Made by a program: the position numbers and the translations under genes
Part shown: positions 16,583 to 25,647 of the stretch, in pieces
Layout of the letters: every line of letters starts with the position of its first letter
Position numbering within the stretch: the first letter of the stretch is position 1
Source of the DNA: CAYSRC01 sp964446385
GTDB lineage: Bacteria; Bacillota; Clostridia; Oscillospirales; Ruminococcaceae
DNA length: 64,000 nucleotides
Direction of reading: 5' to 3'
Assembly: GCA_964446385.1 (NCBI GenBank)
Contig: CAYUOH010000012.1
Coordinates: 3,696-67,695, forward strand
Notes under the pieces: generated by a model
Told to the model about the DNA's origin: nothing
The model's database searches: none
The model's input: only the letters and a program-made list of their open reading frames with translations

Positions 16583-17470
16583 TTATACCTTCAGATGCTT
16601 TCGCGTGGCACTGCTGCTTGCGAAAGACCCGATAAGCATGCCCACAACTGCAAAACCGGCCAAGACATAGGGCCATACCTCCCAGAAATCATATAGCTGT
16701 ATAGAGTGGAGCCATCCTATAGGAGATTCGGACAGCATCCTGTTTATGCTTTTGTATACACCGGCCAGAATGCCGAACGCAAGAGCGCCGGACCAGAGGC
16801 CGATATTAAGACCTTCGATGAAATAAGGCAGACGTATGAAGGTGTTGGTCGCACCTACATATTTCATAATATTGATTTCCCGGCGCTGAGAATATACCGT
16901 CATACGTATTGTGTTGTTTATAACAACAATTGACGCAATAACCAGTATTCCGACCAGTATGCCGCCCAGGACAGTCACTACATTCTTAAAACCTGTGAGA
17001 ACTTCCACAAGCTGATCCGGAACGTAGATTTCCAGTATGTCGTCAAGTCCGGAAATCTCATCCTTGACAGGGGCCATGTTTTCAATATTGTCGACATAAA
17101 CCTTGTACGCGGCAGGAAGGAACTCGCCCAGCCCGTCGATAAGATAACCCTTTTCGCCGAGGGATTCCTTTTGAATCGTAATAGCGTCGGATTTGGATAT
17201 GTACTCTACCCTGGCTACGCCGTCCATCTCTTCGAGGCTGACGCCGAGACGCTCTATCTGGGGCTGCGCTGCGTCATCCTTAATATATACAACCATCTCG
17301 GTCTGATTTTCCACGCGCTTGAATGCGTCGTGGACATTCAAAGCCACAAGTCCGGTGCATCCGACAAGAACAAGGCAGGCAGTAAGGATGCCGATAGATG
17401 CGAAAGACATTACCCTGTTGCGCCATGTACTGCGGATTCCCTGACCGATAAGGTAAAAAAAGCTGCCCAT
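16583..17470 (-). CDS. ftsX: Cell-division ABC transporter permease-like FtsX
   Basis: A 295-residue FtsX: an N-terminal transmembrane helix (about 20-45), an extracellular domain (about 50-170) and three C-terminal helices (about 175-200, 225-250, 265-285). It does not transport a substrate; with FtsE it converts ATP hydrolysis into a signal across the membrane that activates a cell-wall hydrolase. The next gene encodes an M23 protein with a coiled coil, the classic partner. ftsE ends two bases before this gene, so the pair is co-translated. Confidence 0.94.
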   Translation of the reverse strand: MGSFFYLIGQGIRSTWRNRVMSFASIGILTACLVLVGCTGLVALNVHDAFKRVENQTEMVVYIKDDAAQPQIERLGVSLEEMDGVARVEYISKSDAITIQKESLGEKGYLIDGLGEFLPAAYKVYVDNIENMAPVKDEISGLDDILEIYVPDQLVEVLTGFKNVVTVLGGILVGILVIASIVVINNTIRMTVYSQRREINIMKYVGATNTFIRLPYFIEGLNIGLWSGALAFGILAGVYKSINRMLSESPIGWLHSIQLYDFWEVWPYVLAGFAVVGMLIGSFASSSATRKHLKV

Positions 17471-17472
17471 AA

Positions 17473-18156
17473 TCAGATATCCCTCCTTCCGTCGGGAATA
17501 TCCTCTACTATTTTGCCGTTTTCGATACGAATTGTACGGCGGTGGAACTGGCGTACCAGCTCACGTTCGTGGGTTACGACGACCACTGTGGTTCCGAGTC
17601 TGTTGATAGCGTTTAAAAGTTCCATAATTTCATAGCTAAGCTCGGGGTCGATATTGCCGGTAGGCTCGTCCGCGATTATCACCTTCGGATTGTGAACAAG
17701 TGCGCGGGCAAGAGCCACACGCTGCTGTTCGCCGCCGGAAAGCTGGTTGGGGAACATGGGGGCTTTGTCCGAAAGACCCACAAGATTAAGAATATAGGGG
17801 ACTCTCTTTTTAATCTGCTTCGGAGAAATATTGGTAACACGCATGGCAAATGCCACGTTGTCGAATGCGGTCATTGTGGGAATAAGGCGGAAATCCTGGA
17901 AAACGACGCCCAAGTTGCGGCGAAGATAAGGGACCTTACGGTTACGCATACGGGTGAGGTCGTAACCGCAGACATCTATACGGCCGGATGTGGCTCGCTC
18001 CTCGCGCAGTATAAGCTTGAGCAGGGTGCTTTTGCCGGCTCCGGAATGTCCTACGATAAAAACAAACTCTCCCTTGTCAACCTGAAAATTGACACCGTCA
18101 AGAGCGACGGTACCTGTATCGAAAACTTTCGTTACATTCTTAAAATCTATAATCAT
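17473..18156 (-). CDS. ftsE: Cell-division ATP-binding protein FtsE
   Basis: A 227-residue ABC ATPase with Walker A GHSGAGKS (36-43), signature LSGGEQQR, Walker B VIIADEP and the H-loop histidine in VTHERE. The sequence is typical of FtsE, including the short length and QDFRLIPTMTAFDNVAF after the Q-loop. It opens a four-gene minus-strand operon ftsE-ftsX-M23-S41. All nucleotide-binding motifs are intact, so the complex should cycle ATP. Confidence 0.95.
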   Translation of the reverse strand: MIIDFKNVTKVFDTGTVALDGVNFQVDKGEFVFIVGHSGAGKSTLLKLILREERATSGRIDVCGYDLTRMRNRKVPYLRRNLGVVFQDFRLIPTMTAFDNVAFAMRVTNISPKQIKKRVPYILNLVGLSDKAPMFPNQLSGGEQQRVALARALVHNPKVIIADEPTGNIDPELSYEIMELLNAINRLGTTVVVVTHERELVRQFHRRTIRIENGKIVEDIPDGRRDI

Positions 18157-18185
18157 TTAATAAGCCTCGGTAACTAAACAAAACA

Positions 18186-18237
18186 GAAGGGCAAAACGCA
18201 GGCTTTTTACGGCGTACGTATTTGCCCAATATCGGTT
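18186..18237 (-). terminator. Probable terminator between the CdaR-type regulator and ftsE
   Basis: On the minus strand GGGCAAATACG pairs imperfectly with CGTTTTGCCC, and TTCTGTTTTGTTT follows. It begins about 15 bases after the regulator's stop and lies 30-80 bases before ftsE. The stem has a bulge, so its strength is uncertain. Confidence 0.6.
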
Positions 18238-18252
18238 TTTACGAATGAATAA

Positions 18253-19335
18253 TCAATACTTTGTTGGGGTACTGTCCAGATACTTGCGGACCATAAGCGC
18301 TACCTTGAACACGATGGCATCCTCAAACTGGCGGAGATCCAGGCCGGTAAGTCTCTTGATCTTTTCAAGACGGTATACCAGAGTATTGCGGTGCACGAAC
18401 AGACCTCTTGATGTCTCGGAAACGTTGAGGTTGTTTTCAAAGAATCGCTGGATAGTGAACAACGTTTCCTGATCCAGTGATTCGATATTGCCGCGTTTGA
18501 ACACCTCCTTGAGGAACATCTCGCAGAGGGTGGTGGGAAGCTGATATATCAAACGGCCGATACCCAGATTGTTGTAGGAGATAACAGGATGGTCGGTGTC
18601 AAAGACCTTGCTTACTTCGATGGCGACCTGGGCCTCCTTTAAGGAAGTGGCAAGCTCGCGTATACCGGTAACTACCGTACCGATACCTACGGTAGCCTTG
18701 ATGAAATGTTCGTTTTCGAGGTTGTCGATTATACTGGTGGCCAGATTCTCGATATCCTTGTAATCGGTATTGGAGTGAACCTCCTTACAGATTACGGTGT
18801 CGGTCTCGTTGACACTGAATACATAGTCGCGGGTTTTATCGGGGAACAGCGCAATGACATATTCAAGAACTGAAAGCTCCGTGCCGTTGTTGACGCGTAC
18901 AAGAAGACATACTCGGGGAACGTCGGGATCAAAATGCATCTCGCGCGAACGTGCATATACGTCGCCGGGGAGAATATTATCGGTCACTACATTTTTTATA
19001 AAGGAAAGTCTGTTGTTCTTTTCATCGAAATACTGCTTAGCATTGGAAAAGGCAATGCTTGCCAGCTTGCAGTATGCGGCGGCCTCGTCGTCGGTGCCGT
19101 TGACATACACAAGATAGATGGTGTCTGAGCCACCTCCGAGAGATTTATATGTACGTCCGTTATTAACAATAACGTCATCTGCCGTAATTCCGCCGGAAAT
19201 AGAACGGTGGACCTCCCCTATTTTGGAAAGATCACTGCTGGCGACAACGGCCATGGTTTCGTCAACCACACCTATTTCGCGATTGACGGCACCTTTCATC
19301 TGAACAACCAGACCCTGAAACAGCCTTGTAGACAT
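18253..19335 (-). CDS. CdaR/PucR-family helix-turn-helix regulator
   Basis: A 360-residue regulator with an N-terminal sensor-like part, a GGDEF-like middle domain of the CdaR type, and the C-terminal PucR/HTH_30 domain (about 295-355; FFENNLNVSETSRGLFVHRN then TLVYRLEKIKRLTGLDLR). The family answers to sugar diacids, purine breakdown or amino acids, but no catabolic genes lie nearby. An AAGGAG box precedes the ATG. It sits alone between rsmA and ftsE, all on the minus strand. Family clear, signal unknown. Confidence 0.85.
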   Translation of the reverse strand: MSTRLFQGLVVQMKGAVNREIGVVDETMAVVASSDLSKIGEVHRSISGGITADDVIVNNGRTYKSLGGGSDTIYLVYVNGTDDEAAAYCKLASIAFSNAKQYFDEKNNRLSFIKNVVTDNILPGDVYARSREMHFDPDVPRVCLLVRVNNGTELSVLEYVIALFPDKTRDYVFSVNETDTVICKEVHSNTDYKDIENLATSIIDNLENEHFIKATVGIGTVVTGIRELATSLKEAQVAIEVSKVFDTDHPVISYNNLGIGRLIYQLPTTLCEMFLKEVFKRGNIESLDQETLFTIQRFFENNLNVSETSRGLFVHRNTLVYRLEKIKRLTGLDLRQFEDAIVFKVALMVRKYLDSTPTKY

Positions 19336-19529
19336 AATAAATACTCCTTTATACTACGCAAGCTACTTGATTTTAATGTCATTTATAGTCAAATGGCACA
19401 TACAAGAGCGTTAAAACATATTCATTTTACACAAAAGCGTCGGCATTTGCAACATATTTATGCAAAATTTGGCTGCCTATATGAGTATTTTTCAACAAAG
19501 AGCGCGCTTTTGGCGTTTTGAGCGAATAA

Positions 19530-20354
19530 TTACAGGTCGATTTCTTTGTCATTCAGTGCGGACATTATCGCAACATAGTCCTTAAGAAGAAGTCTCTCTG
19601 CCCTTGAAGCCGGATCCACGCCTAAAGCCTGAAGTGCCGCGACGACAGACGATTTGTCCGCGCCGAGGCCCGCAGAAATCGAATTTGCGACTGTTTTGCG
19701 TCGCTGTGAAAACGCTGCCCGTATTACACGGAACAGACAATCGGGATTATCACATTCCACCGCAGGGGTTTCCAGTATGTCGAGCCGGATTACGGTGCTG
19801 TCCACACCCGGTACCGGCCAGAAGCATCCGGCAGGTACATCAAACAAACGACGCGGGCTGCTGTAATATCTTACAGCCAGAGTAACAGCGCCGCTGTCGC
19901 GGCTACCCTCCGGCGCGCAAAGGCGGATACCGGCCTCCTTCTGCACCATAGCAGCTATAAACCGTATTTTCAGATTATTCTGTAGCAGCATCATTATTAT
20001 CGGGCTGGTGATGTAATAGGGCAAATTCCCCATCACAGCCACAGGCATACCAGCGAATTCACGTTCTATTATTTCTTTAATGTTACATTCCATTACGTCG
20101 GCCTTGATTATTTCAACATTATCCCGTTCCCCCAGCTTTTCACGGAGCTGCGGAATAAGACTTCCGTCCAGCTCAACGGCAACAACCTTCCCGGCTGCGT
20201 CGGAAAGCGGAAGCGTAAGTGCACCCAACCCGGGGCCTATTTCCAAAACACCCCAGTTTTTGTCTATTTTACATGCTTCCACCATTCGCGGACATACGGT
20301 CTGATCGGTGATGAAGTTCTGACCCAGCTGTTTTTTTGGTACAATGTTTGCCAT
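19530..20354 (-). CDS. rsmA: 16S rRNA (adenine1518/1519-N6) dimethyltransferase RsmA (KsgA)
   Basis: A 274-residue Rossmann-fold methyltransferase. The SAM-binding motif I is VLEIGPGLGALTLPL, the acidic motif II is VAVELDGSLIPQL, and the catalytic NLPYYITSPIIM matches the N-L/P-P-Y motif of the family. The C-terminal helical domain with FSQRRKTVANSISAGLG is complete. It dimethylates two adenines in the 3' terminal hairpin of 16S rRNA late in small-subunit assembly; loss gives kasugamycin resistance. It has its own promoter region shared with the divergent dCMP deaminase gene. Confidence 0.96.
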   Translation of the reverse strand: MANIVPKKQLGQNFITDQTVCPRMVEACKIDKNWGVLEIGPGLGALTLPLSDAAGKVVAVELDGSLIPQLREKLGERDNVEIIKADVMECNIKEIIEREFAGMPVAVMGNLPYYITSPIIMMLLQNNLKIRFIAAMVQKEAGIRLCAPEGSRDSGAVTLAVRYYSSPRRLFDVPAGCFWPVPGVDSTVIRLDILETPAVECDNPDCLFRVIRAAFSQRRKTVANSISAGLGADKSSVVAALQALGVDPASRAERLLLKDYVAIMSALNDKEIDL

Positions 20355-20421
20355 ATCGAATAAAATACATCCTTTGCGTCCAATACTTATATTTTCATAT
20401 TATAGCATTTTATCGACACAC

Positions 20422-20451
20422 TTGCATATTGTGACAGAATAATAATATAAT
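20422..20451 (+). promoter_or_regulatory. Promoter of the dCMP deaminase-pantothenate kinase pair
   Basis: TTGCAT (20422-20427) and TATAAT (20446-20451) with an 18-base spacer, about 80 bases before the deaminase start. A TATAAT hexamer on the opposite strand (20399-20404) could serve the divergent rsmA gene, so the 155-base gap likely holds both promoters. Confidence 0.7.
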
Positions 20452-20530
20452 ATAGTTTATGTAAAAATACATAGAACAGGTCCTGTTAGAAGTCAGGATT
20501 CATACTATCATGATTGGGAGGTTAAATATC

Positions 20531-21022
20531 ATGACACGCAGAGACAAAATTAACTACTACCTTGACATCGCCGATGCCGTAAGCCGCAGGGGCACCTGCC
20601 TTCGCCGCAATTTCGGCGCAATAATCGTAATCAACGACGAGATCGTTTCCACAGGCTACAACGGCGCTCCGCGCGGCCGCATGAACTGCAGCGATTTGGG
20701 TTACTGCCGCCGTCAGCGCCTCAACGTTCCGCGCGGCGAAAAATACGAGCTCTGCCGCAGCGTACACGCCGAGGCAAACGCAATCATCAGCGCCGCACGT
20801 AGCGAAATGCTGGGTTCGACAATGTACCTTGTTGGCCACGAGGTTGACGATGACAGCTACGTCAAAGGCTCCTCTAGCTGCCCAATGTGCAAACGTATGG
20901 TAATCAATGCAGGTATCAAAACAGTCATCACCCGCATAGACAATGACACATACAACGTAATCGATGTAGAAAGCGATTGGATTAACGCAGACGACAGCCT
21001 GGGTGACGAAGAAGGATATTAA
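20531..21022 (+). CDS. dCMP deaminase (ComEB-like cytidine/deoxycytidylate deaminase)
   Basis: A 163-residue zinc-dependent deaminase. The zinc and proton-shuttle motif HAEAN and the second zinc motif CPMCK are present, with the family's N-terminal DYxx-type start replaced by NYYLDIADAVSRRGTCLRRN. It turns dCMP into dUMP, the precursor for thymidylate synthase, or acts on a related nucleotide as ComEB. The ATG at 20531 has a GGGAGG box nine bases upstream; one seven codons earlier lacks a good site. It is followed after four bases by a pantothenate kinase gene. Confidence 0.88.
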   Translation: MTRRDKINYYLDIADAVSRRGTCLRRNFGAIIVINDEIVSTGYNGAPRGRMNCSDLGYCRRQRLNVPRGEKYELCRSVHAEANAIISAARSEMLGSTMYLVGHEVDDDSYVKGSSSCPMCKRMVINAGIKTVITRIDNDTYNVIDVESDWINADDSLGDEEGY

Positions 21023-21026
21023 TCTC

Positions 21027-21851
21027 ATGTATATACTCGGCGTGGATATCGGCGGCAGCACCGCCAAAATGATACTGGCGGACGGTGAGGGTAAATACAC
21101 CGGACGCAAAAGAATGGAAAAGGGCGACTTTCATGCCGCACCCGCCGAACAGCTTGATATCTTTCTGAAGGAGCAGGGCGTTTCATACAGTGAAATCAGT
21201 TTCGCAGGAATCACCGGAGTCGGAACCGAACGTGTTTACGATAAAATAACGGCTCTTCCACTTTCACGAATAGACGAATTCACCGCCATAGGGCGCGGAG
21301 GCCTCAGCCTCACCGGCCTTGAAGAAGGTATTGTAATCAGCATGGGTACCGGCACATCCTTTGTGAAGGCAGGCCCCGACGGCTGCTTCCATATGGGCGG
21401 TACAGGAGTCGGCGGAGGCATGCTTGTGGGGCTGGGTAATCCTCTTTCGGGTACGCACAACATCCACGAGCTTATCGCTCTTGCCGCCGCAGGTGACCTC
21501 AGCAAAGTCGACCTCAACGTCGGCGAGCTTACCCATCAGAAGCTGAACAACCTCACCGCTGATATCACCGCAGCCAATTTCGGATTTGTTAAACCCGAGG
21601 CCGCACCCGCAGACTATGCTTTGGGTCTTATCAATACGGTATTTCAGACCGTCGGCACAATGGCCGCGTTTCTTGACGGTGTGCCCCATAAAACGCCGAT
21701 CGTTATCATAGGAACCACAGCATCATCTGTTACTATGGCTCCGCAGCTTCTCGGTATGGTCGAGGGCCTTCACGACATGAAGTTTATCATTCCCAAGCAC
21801 GCGTCATTCGCCACAGCTCTGGGTGCTGCCCTTGAGGCAGCGAAGAAATAA
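21027..21851 (+). CDS. Type II pantothenate kinase
   Basis: A 274-residue ASKHA-fold kinase of the eukaryote/Staphylococcus-like type II PanK (CoaW) family. Phosphate 1 motif GVDIGGSTAK, the catalytic-region TGVGTERVYD and phosphate 2 motif ISMGTGTSFV can be seen, plus the glycine-rich GGTGVGGGMLVGLG typical of this family. It phosphorylates pantothenate, the first step of coenzyme A synthesis, without CoA feedback in known bacterial examples. I chose the ATG at 21027, preceded by an AAGGA box; a GTG eight codons earlier overlaps the deaminase gene. A strong terminator follows. Confidence 0.85.
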   Translation: MYILGVDIGGSTAKMILADGEGKYTGRKRMEKGDFHAAPAEQLDIFLKEQGVSYSEISFAGITGVGTERVYDKITALPLSRIDEFTAIGRGGLSLTGLEEGIVISMGTGTSFVKAGPDGCFHMGGTGVGGGMLVGLGNPLSGTHNIHELIALAAAGDLSKVDLNVGELTHQKLNNLTADITAANFGFVKPEAAPADYALGLINTVFQTVGTMAAFLDGVPHKTPIVIIGTTASSVTMAPQLLGMVEGLHDMKFIIPKHASFATALGAALEAAKK

Positions 21852-21871
21852 AAAAGATTAACTACTGTAAA

Positions 21872-21909
21872 ACCGGGCCGGTTCTTGATGAACCGACCCG
21901 GTAGTTTTT
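21872..21909. terminator. Terminator after the pantothenate kinase gene
   Basis: ACCGGGCCGGTTC and GAACCGACCCGGT form a 13-bp stem with one mismatch and a five-base loop, followed on the plus strand by AGTTTTTTT. It separates convergent genes; the minus-strand gene ends within the T-run at 21910. Confidence 0.92.
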
Positions 21910-22227
21910 TTACTCTTCTTTGTTTTTATTAATCTTGTCTCTGACGACAGTAACCACAATCATAATCAATGTAATTATAACAAAAGGAGTGTAACCCGAT
22001 GTAAGAAAAACACTTATAGCGGTCTGGGGTTCGTTTTCCTCTGCCTCTTCGGTGTCTTCTCCGTCCGGCGACTCTGCTGCAGTTATCTCTGCGCTTTGAG
22101 ATTTCCCGGTATTATCTTTCGCGTAAACAGCGGGTGAAATTAGCATAGATACGACAAGCAGTGCTGTTAACAGCACTGCTGTCGTGAAATGATTTTGATA
22201 TTTAATTGACTTGTATGCCGTTTTCAT
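21910..22227 (-). CDS. Small secreted/membrane protein, unknown
   Basis: A 105-residue protein with a signal peptide (about 12-36, TTAVLLTALLVVSMLISPAVYA), an acidic low-complexity middle (ESPDGEDTEEAEENEPQ) and a C-terminal membrane helix (about 80-97, FVIITLIMIVVTVV) followed by a basic tail. It therefore exposes only a short acidic loop outside the cell. It overlaps the end of lgt by four bases and closes the ymfF-ymfH-lgt operon. I do not recognise a family. Confidence 0.65.
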   Translation of the reverse strand: MKTAYKSIKYQNHFTTAVLLTALLVVSMLISPAVYAKDNTGKSQSAEITAAESPDGEDTEEAEENEPQTAISVFLTSGYTPFVIITLIMIVVTVVRDKINKNKEE

Positions 22228-24350
22228 GATTTCTTTTTACTGTGATATACGTTTTTCTTCGGTACCTTTTCCTCTTCGGGCTTTTCTGCGCGGTAGACGC
22301 GCTTTTTGCTGAGAAGGTCATCCGTACTCATACTGTCATAACGGCTGAGGTCCTCAGGGGACGAATGAAGGCTCTTGAAAATATCGTCGATATTCTCGGT
22401 AACCTTGCCCGCTTCGTTATGTACCGGCTGGGCGGGCTTAACATTATCGGCGAAGGGAGCCTGTACGGTGTCTTTTTTCGGTTCGGTTTTCTTTGAGGAA
22501 TTACGGGACTTATCGCTTTGAACATTGTTTGTCTGCGAACCGGTCTTCGGAGCGTTGTTCTTCGGAGGATTCTTTGGACCGTTATTCTGGTTCTTTCCTC
22601 CGCTCGCAGGCTGTTCCTTCTTCGGGGCATTGTACTGATTCTTTACGGTGTTCTGAGCATTTTTGCCGGTACCGGAATTATCATTCTTTACGGTCTGGTC
22701 TTTTTTTGTGTTTGGGGATTTAGCGGTGTTGCTCTGAGTCTTGCCGGCTTCGTTTTTCTTTTGTCCGCCTGGCTGTTTACCGGATCCGGACTGTTTACTT
22801 CCGCTGCCGGACTGCTGGCCCTGTTTTGAAGCAGGCTGTTTATTACTTTTTTCACCTGCAGGCTTTGCTTCTCCGGCGGGTTTGGTTTCTTTTTCGGGTT
22901 TTGCTGAATTTGCCGGAGCTGCGGCGATACCGGATGCGACATTGGCCGCAGCGGATACGGCAGCAACTGCTGCGGCTGCGGCGGGAACGTTCGTCTGGGA
23001 TTGAGGCTTCTTCTTTCTCTTCCTCTTTTTCTTGACAACGGTCTGACCGCCGGGAACGGGAACAGGCTTGGCGGAAGGTTCGGCAGTTTTTTTAGGTTTG
23101 GTTTCGGGTTCAGCTTCGGCAGCCGATTCTCCGGTTGCTTCAGGCTCTGCCGGCACTGTATCAGCCTGAACTTCGGCTTCGGGAATGACTTCCTCAGCCG
23201 CTTCGGTTTCAGGCACTAACTCGATAACAGGTTCTTTTATGGCTTCGGCCGCAGGTTCTTCGGCAGGTATTTCTACGGGGATTTCCGTTACGGGTTCCTC
23301 CGCAACAGTTTTAAACGTCTCAACAGGAACAGGCGCCGCCTTGACGGCTGCCCCAGCTAAAACTATAGAGGGAGCGTGTGAAGGCACAGGAACAGGCTCC
23401 CTCCTGGGCTTCTTAAGCCGCGATTCGGCCATTTCCTTCAGGAAAATCTCCGCGGCATCGGTATGGCCCCAGGGAATTAGATATTCCGAATCGGATTCTC
23501 TCTTTTTCTTTATTTTTATAAGTACGATTACAAGGATCAACGCAGACACAACAGCCATTATGCCGGCAAAAAGCTTGGATATACGGATAGTGCCCCAGTA
23601 TAGGCTGTCAGTACGAAGGCCTTCTGTTATAAAGCGCTCCGCACCGTTCAGGACAAGGTACATAAGACCAAGCTGTCCGTCGAATTTCCGGTATTTTGTA
23701 TAAAAAGCAAAGATTGCAAAACCCAGCAGACAACACACCGATTCGTAAAGAAAGGTAGGATGTACAGGCAGAGCCGGGTCAACGATTATACCTTTTTCGG
23801 CGAGAGACGCCGCATTGGAGGTGAGATAGTATTGTATAGTGCCGCTTGTCATACCCCAGGGAAGGTCGGTATTGACTCCGAAGGCCTCCTGGTTCATAAA
23901 ATTGCCCCAGCGTCCGATACCCTGACCAAGCAGGAAACCCGTGGCGGCAACGTCTAGCAAAGGTAAGAACTTAACCTTGCGCAGAGGACATATTATAACA
24001 GAAGCAATAACGGCGGCTATAATTGTGCCGTAAAAGGCAACGCCGCCCTTTCGCAAGTCGAGAATATCGGCCAGGCTGTTGAATTCACCGGGTGCGGCGA
24101 ATATTACGTAATACAGGCGGGCTCCGATAACACCGGCAATAGCTCCGACAAGAATAACATCGCTCATGCGGTCGCTGTCTATTCCGAATTCCTTACCGCG
24201 GCTGAGGGCGTAAACCATCGACAAAAGAAGACCTGTGCCGATAAGTACACCGTACCAGTAAACCGGAAAGTCACCGATATAAAAAGCAATCCTGTTGATA
24301 TTGAATTGAAGTCCCAGACCCGGGAAGGATACAACCTGAGTAAAATCCAT
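22224..24350 (-). CDS. lgt: Prolipoprotein diacylglyceryl transferase with very long low-complexity C-terminal tail
   Basis: Residues 1 to about 285 are a normal seven-helix Lgt with the signature GRWGNFMNQEAFG and the conserved arginine in GARLYYV; it attaches diacylglycerol from phosphatidylglycerol to the lipobox cysteine of lipoproteins. The usual length is about 260-300 residues. Here a cytoplasmic tail of about 400 residues follows: an E/P/A/V-rich part (about 310-430), a KKRKRKKK basic patch near 445, an A-rich patch, then K/Q/N/G/S-rich sequence to about 645, ending in a more ordered stretch with NIDDIFKSL and STDDLLSKKRVYRAEK. The tail's function is unknown; it might bind membranes, nucleic acid or ribosomes. 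Frame and codon usage give no sign of a missed stop. Confidence 0.92.
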   Translation of the reverse strand: MDFTQVVSFPGLGLQFNINRIAFYIGDFPVYWYGVLIGTGLLLSMVYALSRGKEFGIDSDRMSDVILVGAIAGVIGARLYYVIFAAPGEFNSLADILDLRKGGVAFYGTIIAAVIASVIICPLRKVKFLPLLDVAATGFLLGQGIGRWGNFMNQEAFGVNTDLPWGMTSGTIQYYLTSNAASLAEKGIIVDPALPVHPTFLYESVCCLLGFAIFAFYTKYRKFDGQLGLMYLVLNGAERFITEGLRTDSLYWGTIRISKLFAGIMAVVSALILVIVLIKIKKKRESDSEYLIPWGHTDAAEIFLKEMAESRLKKPRREPVPVPSHAPSIVLAGAAVKAAPVPVETFKTVAEEPVTEIPVEIPAEEPAAEAIKEPVIELVPETEAAEEVIPEAEVQADTVPAEPEATGESAAEAEPETKPKKTAEPSAKPVPVPGGQTVVKKKRKRKKKPQSQTNVPAAAAAVAAVSAAANVASGIAAAPANSAKPEKETKPAGEAKPAGEKSNKQPASKQGQQSGSGSKQSGSGKQPGGQKKNEAGKTQSNTAKSPNTKKDQTVKNDNSGTGKNAQNTVKNQYNAPKKEQPASGGKNQNNGPKNPPKNNAPKTGSQTNNVQSDKSRNSSKKTEPKKDTVQAPFADNVKPAQPVHNEAGKVTENIDDIFKSLHSSPEDLSRYDSMSTDDLLSKKRVYRAEKPEEEKVPKKNVYHSKKKS

Positions 24351-24357
24351 CTGTTAC

Positions 24358-25647
24358 CTACCTTATAGACTGCAGTCCGGCGCGGATTACGGCGACCGCA
24401 CTGCGTTTTCCGGAAAACATAGCGGCCGCGTCGGCGTCGAGACGCTCTTTTTCGACCGTAAAGTTAATTATATCGCAAACGGAACAGTTATAAAAGTATG
24501 AAAAGCTCAGCAGAGAAGTAACGGCACCGCTGTAATCGAAGTTGCAGATTGTATGGCCGAGGTTTGCTCTGTTGTGTTCCGCGACACGTTCCGCATCAAA
24601 TCCTTCGCGGCAGATGCGGTCTATCTCGTCACGGATAATGGCCGTGGCCTTTTCGGGGGCTGCGGATTCTCCGGAAAGGGAGAACACCGATGCGCCTGCA
24701 ATATCAAGAAATTCCGAGCCGAAGGTTTCGTTTATCAGTCCTCCATCGTATAGTCTGCGGTAAAGCTCGCTGCATTCGCCTCCGATCAGCTCGGCAAGGC
24801 GGCGGTTTTCCATAATCCGGAATGCAAGATTTTCATCCTCCCGGAGCGGGTTGCATTTATATCCCACGGCCAGCTGGCTCTGGGCAACAGGCATTTCGGA
24901 TTCGGCAAATCCTGCGACTATGCCGTCAGGCTCGTCTTCGATAAGACTCTCCACAGTGTCCACCGGGCATTTTATTCCGCCCAGTATCTCCTCCGCGATA
25001 TCAAAGACCATATTCTTGTCGATACCGCCCGATACGGCCAGCATCATATTTGAAGGACGGTAAAAGGCGTTGTAGCAATTGTAAAGTATCTCCGGAGTTA
25101 TCTTCGAGATGCTTTCGGCTGTACCGGCGATATCATCCCGTACGGGATGACGGTGGTAAAGGGACTCCAGCAGCAGCTCACTGAGCTTCCATTCAGGGCT
25201 GTCATCGTACATGTTTATTTCTTCGCCAATAATGCCGATTTCCTTCTGTACGTTTTCCGGTGTGAAATAGGGTGAGGTCACGAATTTCAGAAGAATCCGC
25301 AGAGATTCCGCGGTGTTGACCGAGGAAGTGAACGTGTAGTTAGTGTTATTAAAAGAAGTAAAAGCGTTTGCTGAAGCTCCGGTAGCTGAAAACAGATCAA
25401 AGGCATTCCCGCCCTCGCTGCTTTCAAAAAGCTTGTGCTCAAGGAAATGAGCCACACCGGCGGGAACCTCCTGAAGCTTTCCGCCGACAGTAAATCTTCG
25501 GTTTACGGAGCCTATCTTTGCGCCGAAGCGTGCGTCAACGGTCTGCTTATCCTCCATGGGGCACACATATACCGTATAGCCGTTGTTCATTTTCCCGATG
25601 TAGTATTTTTTATCTACGTAGGGAACAAGATACTCTGTTATTTTCAT
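24358..25647 (-). CDS. M16 family zinc peptidase, YmfH-like (catalytic member)
   Basis: A 429-residue pitrilysin-family protein with the inverted zinc motif HFLEH (67-71, HxxEH) and the downstream glutamate in GEEINMYDDSP, so it should be an active metallopeptidase. Its partner ymfF-like gene is directly upstream, overlapping by four bases (ATGA). In this family two half-chambers form a cage, one half carrying the zinc site. Likely substrates are peptides; Bacillus ymfF/ymfH and related pairs are linked to signal-peptide or competence functions, but this copy has no such neighbours. lgt starts eight bases downstream. Confidence 0.88.
   Translation of the reverse strand: MKITEYLVPYVDKKYYIGKMNNGYTVYVCPMEDKQTVDARFGAKIGSVNRRFTVGGKLQEVPAGVAHFLEHKLFESSEGGNAFDLFSATGASANAFTSFNNTNYTFTSSVNTAESLRILLKFVTSPYFTPENVQKEIGIIGEEINMYDDSPEWKLSELLLESLYHRHPVRDDIAGTAESISKITPEILYNCYNAFYRPSNMMLAVSGGIDKNMVFDIAEEILGGIKCPVDTVESLIEDEPDGIVAGFAESEMPVAQSQLAVGYKCNPLREDENLAFRIMENRRLAELIGGECSELYRRLYDGGLINETFGSEFLDIAGASVFSLSGESAAPEKATAIIRDEIDRICREGFDAERVAEHNRANLGHTICNFDYSGAVTSLLSFSYFYNCSVCDIINFTVEKERLDADAAAMFSGKRSAVAVIRAGLQSIR

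Noticed and set aside
22688..23219. Several long frames on both strands within the lgt tail
   Set aside because: They are shadows of the repetitive, low-complexity lgt coding sequence; the Lgt frame continues without interruption from the conserved core.
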